Positions 7,048-15,068 of a stretch of 32,955 nucleotides of DNA are shown here, one piece after another. Origin of the DNA: Thermoanaerobaculia bacterium (GTDB taxonomy: Bacteria > Acidobacteriota > Thermoanaerobaculia > JALWYX01). Position 1 is the first letter of the stretch. Each line of letters opens with the position of its first letter. The stretch is from contig JALWYX010000079.1 in assembly GCA_027078415.1 (NCBI GenBank), positions 1 through 32,955 of the forward strand. Reading direction: 5' to 3'. Below the pieces are notes generated by a model that was not told the origin of the DNA, searched no databases, and saw nothing but the letters and a program-made list of their open reading frames with translations. Position numbers and translations under genes: made by a program.

Positions 7048-8688
7048 ATGAGAAAGATCATTTTGTTTGTAGTTTTTCTTTGTGTATCTAGTTATTTGAA
7101 AGGGATAGGTACCGAGAGTGTGGTGAGTGACAAGGATAATAAAAAAGATAGTAGTGAGGTAAAGACTGGTCGTTTTTTTGACCTTGAGCCTCCTGATGGC
7201 AAATGGTTGACAGATAAAAATGGTAGGAGATATTTTATCCAAAAACTTAAAAAGGTCCCTGGTACTTACAGGATCATAGGTGCTAATATGGTAAAAATTA
7301 GATACAGGGGGTTTGGTATACCTTTTTATCTTGAGAAGGAAGACGAAGAGTATCTATACGTGAGGATATACGATCCTAAAACTCTACCCCCGCCCAAGGA
7401 TTTTTTTGCTCCTGAGGAACCTCTTCCAGATACGCTGGTATTGCAAGAAGTAGACAAGTTGAATTTTATACCTTTTGATAGGGGTCTTCCTAAAAGAGGA
7501 CAGTGGAGACACGGTTTTGCTATAGGAGATATAAACAAAGATGGGAACCTAGACCTTGTTTTTCCTCCGCCACGTAAAGGTCAGTTTAAGACACCTGTTA
7601 TCTTTTTAGGAGATGGTAAAGGTGGTTGGAGACTATGGAAAGAAGCTGTTTTTCCTGACTTTGCTTTAGATTATGGCGACGTAGGTTTGGCAGATTTCGA
7701 CGGTAATGGATTGCTAGATATAGTTGTTGTATCGCATTTGCGGGGGATAAAGGTATATGTACAAAAAAATTTAGGGGAATTTCAAGATTGGAGTGTAGGT
7801 TTGGAGTTTAGAGAACCTGGTAAAGGTGAGGAAGCCGCTAGTTTTTCTTCACGTGAAGTAGAAGTGGTAGATTGGAACTCCGACGGTAAGCCAGATTTTG
7901 TTGTTTTAGGAGAAGGTCCTAGACTTGTAATAAAGACAGGAGATACTAAACCTTCTTTCGGAGGAAAGGCTGAAGGTGAGCGAGTATATCTGAACCAGGG
8001 AGACGGTACATGGCTTATGGTAAACGTAGAGGATACTAAGATACGCCATTTTGGTGATAGTATGGCGATAGGGGATCTTATAGTTGGAAATGGTCATCTA
8101 GAATTTATTGTTGCTAGTAGAGTAAGAAACGTTACAGATATATTGCATTTTTTTGATAATGGTAAGGTAAAATCGACCTTCTTTGCAAAACCTGTTCATA
8201 ATAGAGCAATTCCTTGGTCTGTTGCTCTTGTAGATTCGGCTGATAAAGAGCCGGATAAGGTTGTTCTTGCATCGTTGGTTCAGCAAGCTGGTGAGTGGCG
8301 TTCTGTAGTAGAGATATTTGAGTATAGTAAAAATGGATGGAGCGGCAAAGTAGTTTTTTCCAAAGATACGGACGAAGCGATAAATTCTATAGCTACAGGA
8401 GATCTTGATGGAGACGGGGATCACGACCTTATTTTAGGTGGAAGGATGGGTACTATTTGGATTTTACTAAACGAGAAAGGAAATTTCGTGCTGGAGAAAG
8501 AAAGTATAGGAGACAATGAAAAATGTTCCGTTTACGGTTTGAAAATAGCTAATCTGGATAGAGATGGTGATAGCGAAGTGATTATAAGTTATGCTGGTGA
8601 ACCTGGTAGTGAGGTTTTATTTAAAGTTGCGCCGCAGTGTACCAAATTTGGTAGGGTAGAAGTCTGGAAGGTTAAAAAGAGAGGTTGA
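7048..8688 (+). CDS. Secreted FG-GAP/VCBS repeat protein
   Basis: 546-residue exported protein. Signal peptide RKIILFVVFLCVSSYLKG, then a linker of about 130 residues, then a beta-propeller of FG-GAP/VCBS repeats with calcium-type DxDxDG loops: AIGDINKDGNLDLVF, LADFDGNGLLDIVVV, VVDWNSDGKPDFVVL, ATGDLDGDGDHDLIL and IANLDRDGDSEVII. The repeat spacing suggests a seven-bladed integrin-alpha-like propeller, with two blades less well marked. Role unknown; such proteins are surface or secreted and often bind other proteins or glycans. Start at ATG 7048 with a good ribosome site. Its TGA stop at 8686-8688 lies inside the -35 box of the next promoter. Confidence 0.85.
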   Translation: MRKIILFVVFLCVSSYLKGIGTESVVSDKDNKKDSSEVKTGRFFDLEPPDGKWLTDKNGRRYFIQKLKKVPGTYRIIGANMVKIRYRGFGIPFYLEKEDEEYLYVRIYDPKTLPPPKDFFAPEEPLPDTLVLQEVDKLNFIPFDRGLPKRGQWRHGFAIGDINKDGNLDLVFPPPRKGQFKTPVIFLGDGKGGWRLWKEAVFPDFALDYGDVGLADFDGNGLLDIVVVSHLRGIKVYVQKNLGEFQDWSVGLEFREPGKGEEAASFSSREVEVVDWNSDGKPDFVVLGEGPRLVIKTGDTKPSFGGKAEGERVYLNQGDGTWLMVNVEDTKIRHFGDSMAIGDLIVGNGHLEFIVASRVRNVTDILHFFDNGKVKSTFFAKPVHNRAIPWSVALVDSADKEPDKVVLASLVQQAGEWRSVVEIFEYSKNGWSGKVVFSKDTDEAINSIATGDLDGDGDHDLILGGRMGTIWILLNEKGNFVLEKESIGDNEKCSVYGLKIANLDRDGDSEVIISYAGEPGSEVLFKVAPQCTKFGRVEVWKVKKRG

Positions 8689-8713
8689 CAAAAGCAAAAA
8701 ACCAATCTATATT
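8685..8713 (+). promoter_or_regulatory. Strong consensus-like sigma-70 promoter
   Basis: A perfect TTGACA (8685-8690), a 17-base spacer and TATATT (8708-8713). It is the best promoter in the window and serves the secreted protein gene at 8861. Transcription would begin near 8720. The -35 overlaps the stop codon of the FG-GAP gene. Confidence 0.8.
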
Positions 8714-8860
8714 CTTAGAATAAGAAACATTTTTAACAGGGAGGTGATGCCATAAAGGGAGGAAGACCAAGGAGTTACGAGGAGAGATAGCTAGTAAGAG
8801 GTGAACTTCTTACCATACAATTAAAAAATATAAGTGTTCGGTAAGGAGGGAATAAAGATT
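8714..8860 (+). promoter_or_regulatory. Purine-rich leader with an array of Shine-Dalgarno-like motifs
   Basis: The 5' untranslated leader of the 8861 gene, about 140 bases. It holds GGGAGGTG (8739-8746), GGGAGG (8757-8762), AAGGAG (8769-8774), GAGGAG (8779-8784), AGAGGTG (8797-8803) and the probable working site AAGGAGGG (8843-8850). The first is followed directly by a two-codon reading frame, ATG CCA TAA. A small hairpin, GTAAGA/TCTTAC (8794-8813), partly covers AGAGGTG. The leader may act as a ribosome standby or stability element; this is inference. No known riboswitch class was recognised. Confidence 0.5.
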
Positions 8861-10213
8861 ATGAGAAAGGAGATAAGGAATATGAAAATGAAAAAGTTTA
8901 TGACTGCGGCGGTATCTGTTGCTGCGTTGGTAGGGCTGGGGAGTAATGCGTTTGGTGCTGTGTGTACTATAGATGCTGTTCCAGCTGCTACTTTGCTTTT
9001 GCCCTATTTTGAGGTGGATTTGGATAGATGTGGAAGCGCCGATGGCTTTACTACTCTTTTTTCTATAAATAACGCTTCTGATGAACCTGTAGTAGCTCAC
9101 GTTACATTGTGGACCGATTTTAGTGTACCTTCGCTCGACTTCGATGTTTATCTAACCGGTTATGATGTTCAAACTATAAACTTGCGTGACGTTTTCTGTA
9201 ATGGTATTTTGCCTGTAACTGCTGACCTTGATGATGACCCTGCTGATACTATAAGCCCTCAGGGTCCGTTAAGCGGTGATGTTGTTTATCCTAACTGTAC
9301 CGCTTTCCCGTTCCCGACACCGGCTCTTGATGCTACGTTGTTAGGGCATATACAGGGCTGGCACACTGGAAACGCTTCTCCTGTTTTTGGAAGTTGTGCA
9401 GGAGCCCCGTATGGAGATAACGTAGCACGCGGTTATATAACAATAGATGTTGTAAATCAATGTTCGCTCCAGTTCCCAGGTGAACCTGGTTACTTCGCTG
9501 ATGGTGGAACCGGTGTTGCAAGCAACCTCAACGTTTTGTGGGGTGATTACTTCTACGTAGACGATGTTAATAACTTTGCTCAGGGTGATACTCTGGTTCA
9601 CATAGAGGCTGATGAGAATACCTTTAATAACGTCGGGCAATATACCTTCTACGGCAGATATGTAGGATTCGCCACTACCGATGATCGTGAGCCTTTGGCT
9701 ACTACTCATGCTGTTAGATATATAATGGGTGGTACATTTGATGGAGGTACTGAACTGGTTGTATGGAGAGACTCGAAAGATACATCGCCTAGCTTCAGTG
9801 GTTATGCCTGCGGTGGTGCTCCTCCATGGTTCCCGTTAAATGCTGCCGATGTTGTGGCATTCGACGAAGCTGAGTTGCCTGCTAACCTATGTGTGCCTAC
9901 AGGCTCTATAGTGTCACCTCCATTAGGTGAAGATCCCACCTGTTTCCCATTGGAGACCGCGCGTTATCACCTCACATCACCTACAGTGCCCGGAGCCGAT
10001 CCTGTTTCACCTCCATTTAACTTCGGTTGGTTGTACCTTAACCTTAACCATTACTTCCCAGATGCTACTCTTGACCCAACCGGAGGTCCCGCTCAATCTT
10101 ACGTTAGCGCCATTATGTCGGCTATGGGTAGGTTTAGCGTAGGATTCCAAGCGGTGACGCTACAACACGCTTGCTTCGAAAACGGTTTGGGCGTTATCCT
10201 GGTGTCACCGTAG
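8861..10213 (+). CDS. Cysteine-rich secreted protein of unknown function, probably highly expressed
   Basis: 450 residues from ATG 8861; ATG 8882 or 8888 also give a valid signal peptide (MKMKKFMTAAVSVAALVG...SNAFG|A). The ribosome site AAGGAGGG at 8843-8850 favours 8861; another, AAAGGAG (8866-8872), would serve 8882. The mature protein is acidic, poor in lysine and contains ten cysteines, consistent with disulfide bonding outside the cytoplasm. The first 60 mature residues (AATLLLPYFEVDLD, TLFSINNASDEPVVAHV, LTGYDVQTINLRDVF) look like a conserved exported domain seen in hypothetical proteins, with an Ig/ASH-like feel resembling the carboxy-terminal blocks of the neighbouring PKD protein. 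It has its own strong promoter and terminator, and uses C-ending codons (TTC, TAC, AAC) more than its neighbours, a common mark of high expression. No function is known to me. Confidence 0.75.
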   Translation: MRKEIRNMKMKKFMTAAVSVAALVGLGSNAFGAVCTIDAVPAATLLLPYFEVDLDRCGSADGFTTLFSINNASDEPVVAHVTLWTDFSVPSLDFDVYLTGYDVQTINLRDVFCNGILPVTADLDDDPADTISPQGPLSGDVVYPNCTAFPFPTPALDATLLGHIQGWHTGNASPVFGSCAGAPYGDNVARGYITIDVVNQCSLQFPGEPGYFADGGTGVASNLNVLWGDYFYVDDVNNFAQGDTLVHIEADENTFNNVGQYTFYGRYVGFATTDDREPLATTHAVRYIMGGTFDGGTELVVWRDSKDTSPSFSGYACGGAPPWFPLNAADVVAFDEAELPANLCVPTGSIVSPPLGEDPTCFPLETARYHLTSPTVPGADPVSPPFNFGWLYLNLNHYFPDATLDPTGGPAQSYVSAIMSAMGRFSVGFQAVTLQHACFENGLGVILVSP

Positions 10214-10240
10214 TGTAGATTTTTTTGAATTAGAAGCATG

Positions 10241-10269
10241 AAGGCTGGCTTTGCCAGCCTTTTTTTTTG
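10241..10269 (+). terminator. Intrinsic terminator
   Basis: Perfect 9-bp stem AAGGCTGGC / GCCAGCCTT with a TTT loop (10241-10261), followed by a long T-run. It closes the 8861 transcription unit and separates it from the PKD/glycosyltransferase cluster. Confidence 0.93.
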
Positions 10270-10317
10270 TTCTAAAATTTTTATTACAGGGTAATTTGTA
10301 GTAAAGTAATACGAACG

Positions 10318-13300
10318 ATGATAAAAAAAGTAAATGCTATACTCTTGATACTACCTTCTTCCTTTTTATTTGGTAAGGTATGTACTGAGGGGAGTCCTGG
10401 TTATGGTGTATGTGGTTCGTTGAGTGGTAGTGATTTGTTGGATTGTAGGAGTGCTTTGTGGGGAGAGTTGAAGCCTGTTGATGAGGGTCAGATTCCTGGT
10501 TTTCCTAGTAGTAAGGATCGTGATACTACTGCGTATACTGGTAATCAGGTTGCTGATTCTAATTATCCGTTGTGGCAGGATGTGGAGGTACGTGGTGGTA
10601 GGTTATATAGTGCTTATTGGGGAGGTTTTCACATATGGGATATAAGTGGTAGTAGGGCTGTTGATCCTGAGAAGTTGGTTGATATAGATGGTAGGGCTTT
10701 TTGTGCTGTGAATAATTGTGTTTGGCCTCCTGGTGGTGAGGGTGATAGTTATGTGCAGGATTTGAGTGCTCCTGTGGGTAGTGATTTATTTGTGTTTACT
10801 GGGTTAGAGGTTGGTACGTTTGTGTTTAGTTACGATGGAGGTGGTAATGTTTCATACAAGTATCAGAACGATGCGTTGGATGGTCGTTCTGTGTGGGTTG
10901 GTGATATAGGTGGTGTTTTGTATGCGTTTATTGGTAGTGATGTTGGTGGTGTTTCTGGTGTGCATTTGGTTAATTTGGGTATAGCTGGTGGTTTAGGTGG
11001 TTGTTATCAGAACGATTTGGTTGTTGGTGGTAGTTGTGGTGGTGCTTATAGGGGTGAGGTTATAAATTTAGCTGGCAAGTATGTTGATGGTATTAGGTTT
11101 GGTGGTTCTGTGTATTTAGCTGTTAGTACGGGTATGTTTACCGATCCTGCTCGTGGTGTGTGGGTGTATAAGGTGGATGATCCTGAGAATCCTCAGTTGG
11201 TTGTTAGGTTGCATGGTAATGTGGATGTTGTGAGTAATGGTATAGCTTTTTGGGAGTATGGTGGTGATGTTTATTTAGGTGTGTATGTTGTTCGTAATGG
11301 TAGTGATGAGTATTTGGATATATTTAGGATGACGCAGTGTTTGGATGATGGTGTTTGTAGTGGTGCTAGTTTAGTTAGTAGTACTCGTGCTGAGTTAGCT
11401 TCTTCTAGTGCGTTTATGTTTGTGTCGTTTTCGTATGCTGAGGGTGGGGTGCCGTTTTTGTATTTAGGTAATGAGACTAAGTGTCATAGTGGTTTACAGC
11501 AGGAGTTTTTGTTTGATGTAAGCGATCCTTATAATCCTCGTGAGATTTCCCCTAAAGGTACTTATACTTACGTAGATGGTGATCCTGGGAGTATAGATAC
11601 CGTTGATTATTGGGGCTGGTACTACTCTTTAAACTCAACTGGATTTTCGCAGGTGATGCCTCGTAAAGCACGTTTTAATGGTAGATATCTCTACAGAGCA
11701 GCTCTTACTATACTAGATATACATGAGTGGGTGGGTAATACTCCTACCATCAATATTTCTGGACCAACTTCTGGGTACGCTGGAGATACTTTAACTTTTA
11801 CGGCCAATGCTGTTGGGTGTACCCCTGTTACTAATGGTTGGAGTTGGAACGTTGATGGTGGTACTATAGTAGGATCTAGCAATGGTTCTAGTATAGACGT
11901 TTATTGGAACAGTATTGGTGTAAAAAACGTTACTGTTACTAACAGTGGTTGTAGTAATGCTCAAGGAGCTATTCAGGTTACTATCAATGATCCTGCACCT
12001 TCTATAGGAGGGATATCGGTTTATCCTAATCCGGCTTTACAGTGTCAGTCTGTAACTTTTGATGCTCAGAATGTAACAGGTCAACCTCCTATAACTCTTT
12101 CGTGGGAGGTCAAAGACTCTTCTAACAATACTGTTGCCACAGCTGGTAATGTTGATCCGTTTGTATGGAATACTTCTGCTTCTACAGCTGCAGGCAACTA
12201 TACTGTTACTCTTACAGCTACCAATTCTGCTGGAAGTGATAACAAGAGTGCTAATGTTACTGTGAACGCTCTTCCAACTTTGTCTGTTGATACACCTGTT
12301 ATAGTTAATCAAGTCAACAATGTGGTAGAGTTTTCTGTAAATTCTACCGGAGCTACCGAGTGGTGCTGGGATTTTGGTGATGGTTCTACAGGGTGTCCTT
12401 CAACTGGATGGGTCTCTGATCCTTCTACTGGTCCAAATCCGACTCATACATATTCTAACCTCGGAACTTATACTGTTTCTGTGTATGTTCGTAACTGTAT
12501 AACGGGTCCTATTCAGAGTGGCACTGTAGATGTGACTATTACTTCTCTAGAACCTCTAAACGCTGAGTTCCAAGCTACTAATATATTTTGTTCGAGTGCG
12601 GCTTGTTCTGCTAGTGTGGGACAAACTATAAATTTTCAAGATAGTAGTACTGGGTCCCCTGAATTCTGGGATTACGATTGGGATGGAGATGGAATTTTCG
12701 AAGATTCTAACAATAGTTCTCCTGTGACTTCCCATGTATACAACAGTGAAGGCAATTATACTCCGAAGCTACGTGTTAGAAGAGGATCTGCCAGTGATGA
12801 GTTTACTCATGTTATGATAATTGTTTCCACTCCTAATCCTCCTTCTATATCTGTAACTGGTCCTTCGAATGGTGTAGTAAATCAAACTCTTGATTTTACA
12901 GCTTCTGCTTCAAACTGTACTCCTGATAATAATGGTTGGAATTGGAACGTTGACGGAGGAACTATTGTTGGATCTTCCAATGGATCTAACGTTTCTGTAA
13001 AATGGTCTACCCCTGGTACCAAAAATATCTCTGTTACAAACAGTGGCTGTGGTAATGCTCAAGGATCAAAGGTGGTTACTATCTCCTCCGGAGGAGGTGG
13101 TGGAGGAGGTAACGGTGTAGTTACTATATCTGGTCCTACAACTGGTACTGTTGGAGAAGAACTGAGTTTCACTGCGAACTATCAAAACTGTGTACCTGCT
13201 ATAGGAGGATGGCAGTGGGATACAGATGGAGGTGATATAATAGGGCCTTCTACTAATTCTTCTATTAAAGTTAAGTGGAACAGTGCAGGTAGCAAGACTT

Positions 13301-15063
13301 TATCTGTGTTTAACGAAGGATGCGGTTCAGATTCTCATAATGTTAATATTACTCCTAGTGGAGGAGATGGGAATGGAAGTAGTATACAGGTAACTGGTCC
13401 CACTTCGGGTAGTATTGATCAGATACTTTCCTTTACAGCTACTGCTCAAGGATGTACTCCTGACGTCTCAGGGTGGAGCTGGAATGTAGGTGACGGTACT
13501 ATCGTATCGCAGGCTGCTTCTGGCAACAGCTCCACTATAGATGCTAAATGGTCGTTTGCAGGCAATAAAACTGTTACTGTAACTAATAGTGAGTGTGCTG
13601 GAGCTGTTGGGGAAATAAATGTATCTATAGATGCAAACGGAGGCGGCGGAAACGGAAATGAAGCCGAAATAGTAGTTCCTTGGTTGGCAGTTTCTAACCT
13701 TGCCCAAGGTTTACCACAGCAAAGCGATTTGTATATATACAATCCGTCAAATGAAAGTATGACTGTAGATATAGTTTTTAGAAAAAGAGGTAATCCCTAT
13801 CAAAATCCTCCAACCTCTACTGTTACGCTTATGCCAGGTGAGACTAAGATACTTTACAATGTTCTGGAATCGGTCTTTGGACTTGTAAACATCTCAGGGT
13901 TGATAGAGGTGTACCCACAAAACAGTTCAATAGAACCCGTAGTTACTTCATTTAATCGAACTATGAAAGGAGAAGATGAATTCTGGCAATCTGTACAGTC
14001 TCTTTCTTTTAGTAAGTTTACTTCCTATCTTTACAATATCGAAACTAATCCTAAACTTTACCTTATAGGTTTGAATGATAACGATAGTAGGATAAGCTAT
14101 TTTGGAATAACTAAGCCGAATGATGACGGTGCTATATGTACTATAAGGGCTTATTCTAGAGACGGGTCTTTACTTGGAACTGTAACCAAGAGTTTTGGTA
14201 ATCAGGTACAGCTACAACCGAAAGATGTAAGAGAACAATTGAATGTAACAGGTGAAACAGATTATATGGTTGAAATAGAAATAGAGGAAGGTGCACCTTT
14301 GTTGGCTTATGGCGCTAACGTTAGAAAAGGTACTGAAGATCCTTCGTTTTTAATGCCAGGCAGAACTAACAGTTCCACTCAATACCTTGTTGGTTTAATT
14401 CATAGACCAGGTTTGAACAACGCGAATTGGATAGGTGATGCGGTAGTTGCAAATATTACAGGCTATCCTATGGATGTTTACTTCGAGTTTATTCCTATAG
14501 GTGTAAATCAAACATCTGTTACTCACGGTCCTGTTACTTTGGCTCCACGTCAAACTTTACGTATAGGTGGAATATTATCCCAGTATTTCAATAACGAGGA
14601 CGCTGTTGGGGTGTTAAAAGTAACTAGTCCTGGAGTTAATGGAGTTTACCCGATTGTTCAAGGTGAGAGTTTTGACGACCAAGGTGTCCTTAATAGGTAC
14701 GGACAGTTCATACCAGCTATGACTGATGAAGATGCAGCTACTTTTGGAAAGAAACATATACTTGTAGGTTTGCGTTACGGCCAAGGATACAGAAGCGTAG
14801 TTTGGATATATAACTCTTCTGAAGAGCCGGCAAGTTGCCAATTAGTATATAAAGCACCGGATGGTTCTGTTATAAAAAGTATTAATTATCAGGTACCTGC
14901 TGGTAAGGTAAGACAAATAGGAGCTTTGCAGCACGATTTGGGGGATTATGAAGGTGTGTTTACTCTAGAGATACAAGTTGGATCTGGTAAGATACTAGCT
15001 ACAGCGCAAGTTGTTAGAGATTCCAACAACGATCCTGCTTTTGTGGTAGGTAAGACTAGATGA
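10318..15063 (+). CDS. Giant PKD/Ig-repeat surface protein
   Basis: 1581 residues with a signal peptide (VNAILLILPSSFLFG). Layout: about 20-470, a cysteine-rich (ten Cys) domain with LVIVD/beta-propeller-like strands; about 476-558, a repeat with paired cysteines (CTPV...GWSW...SGC); about 560-655, an Ig-like domain; about 653-743, a PKD domain with the classic CWDFGDGSTG; about 745-838, a PKD-like domain with DYDWDGDGIFED; about 841-1105, three more Cys-pair repeats joined by glycine-rich linkers (one has seven Gly in a row); about 1116-1581, four blocks of the type seen in secreted proteins of Acidobacteriota (PWLAVSNLAQGL, YLVGLIHRPG, ILVGLRYGQG). There is no sortase or PEP-CTERM-like tail. 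Many N-x-S/T sites are present. Adhesion or a surface-layer role is inferred. The ATG at 10318 has only a weak ribosome site. The front third differs sharply in codon use. The glycosyltransferase genes start 5 bases downstream. Confidence 0.85.
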   Translation: MIKKVNAILLILPSSFLFGKVCTEGSPGYGVCGSLSGSDLLDCRSALWGELKPVDEGQIPGFPSSKDRDTTAYTGNQVADSNYPLWQDVEVRGGRLYSAYWGGFHIWDISGSRAVDPEKLVDIDGRAFCAVNNCVWPPGGEGDSYVQDLSAPVGSDLFVFTGLEVGTFVFSYDGGGNVSYKYQNDALDGRSVWVGDIGGVLYAFIGSDVGGVSGVHLVNLGIAGGLGGCYQNDLVVGGSCGGAYRGEVINLAGKYVDGIRFGGSVYLAVSTGMFTDPARGVWVYKVDDPENPQLVVRLHGNVDVVSNGIAFWEYGGDVYLGVYVVRNGSDEYLDIFRMTQCLDDGVCSGASLVSSTRAELASSSAFMFVSFSYAEGGVPFLYLGNETKCHSGLQQEFLFDVSDPYNPREISPKGTYTYVDGDPGSIDTVDYWGWYYSLNSTGFSQVMPRKARFNGRYLYRAALTILDIHEWVGNTPTINISGPTSGYAGDTLTFTANAVGCTPVTNGWSWNVDGGTIVGSSNGSSIDVYWNSIGVKNVTVTNSGCSNAQGAIQVTINDPAPSIGGISVYPNPALQCQSVTFDAQNVTGQPPITLSWEVKDSSNNTVATAGNVDPFVWNTSASTAAGNYTVTLTATNSAGSDNKSANVTVNALPTLSVDTPVIVNQVNNVVEFSVNSTGATEWCWDFGDGSTGCPSTGWVSDPSTGPNPTHTYSNLGTYTVSVYVRNCITGPIQSGTVDVTITSLEPLNAEFQATNIFCSSAACSASVGQTINFQDSSTGSPEFWDYDWDGDGIFEDSNNSSPVTSHVYNSEGNYTPKLRVRRGSASDEFTHVMIIVSTPNPPSISVTGPSNGVVNQTLDFTASASNCTPDNNGWNWNVDGGTIVGSSNGSNVSVKWSTPGTKNISVTNSGCGNAQGSKVVTISSGGGGGGGNGVVTISGPTTGTVGEELSFTANYQNCVPAIGGWQWDTDGGDIIGPSTNSSIKVKWNSAGSKTLSVFNEGCGSDSHNVNITPSGGDGNGSSIQVTGPTSGSIDQILSFTATAQGCTPDVSGWSWNVGDGTIVSQAASGNSSTIDAKWSFAGNKTVTVTNSECAGAVGEINVSIDANGGGGNGNEAEIVVPWLAVSNLAQGLPQQSDLYIYNPSNESMTVDIVFRKRGNPYQNPPTSTVTLMPGETKILYNVLESVFGLVNISGLIEVYPQNSSIEPVVTSFNRTMKGEDEFWQSVQSLSFSKFTSYLYNIETNPKLYLIGLNDNDSRISYFGITKPNDDGAICTIRAYSRDGSLLGTVTKSFGNQVQLQPKDVREQLNVTGETDYMVEIEIEEGAPLLAYGANVRKGTEDPSFLMPGRTNSSTQYLVGLIHRPGLNNANWIGDAVVANITGYPMDVYFEFIPIGVNQTSVTHGPVTLAPRQTLRIGGILSQYFNNEDAVGVLKVTSPGVNGVYPIVQGESFDDQGVLNRYGQFIPAMTDEDAATFGKKHILVGLRYGQGYRSVVWIYNSSEEPASCQLVYKAPDGSVIKSINYQVPAGKVRQIGALQHDLGDYEGVFTLEIQVGSGKILATAQVVRDSNNDPAFVVGKTR
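11744..13630 (+). repeat. Four Cys-paired Ig/PKD-like repeat units inside the surface protein
   Basis: Protein-level repeats starting near 11744, 12838, 13117 and 13381. Each opens with a G-P-[TS]-[ST/N]-G strand, has an early C-[TV]-P, a central G-W-x-W and ends near [NS]-x-[GE]-C. The two cysteines per unit probably form one disulfide. Units 1 and 2 share WNVDGGTIVGSSNGS but differ at many synonymous sites, so the duplication is old and protein-constrained. Units 2-4 are contiguous; unit 1 is separated from them by Ig and PKD domains. Confidence 0.75.
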
Positions 15064-15068
15064 TATAG

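Noticed and set aside
10318-11520. Diversity-generating retroelement target as the cause of the odd composition
   Set aside because: No reverse transcriptase, template repeat or adenine-focused variation is visible in the window; the bias covers over 1 kb, far beyond a usual variable region.
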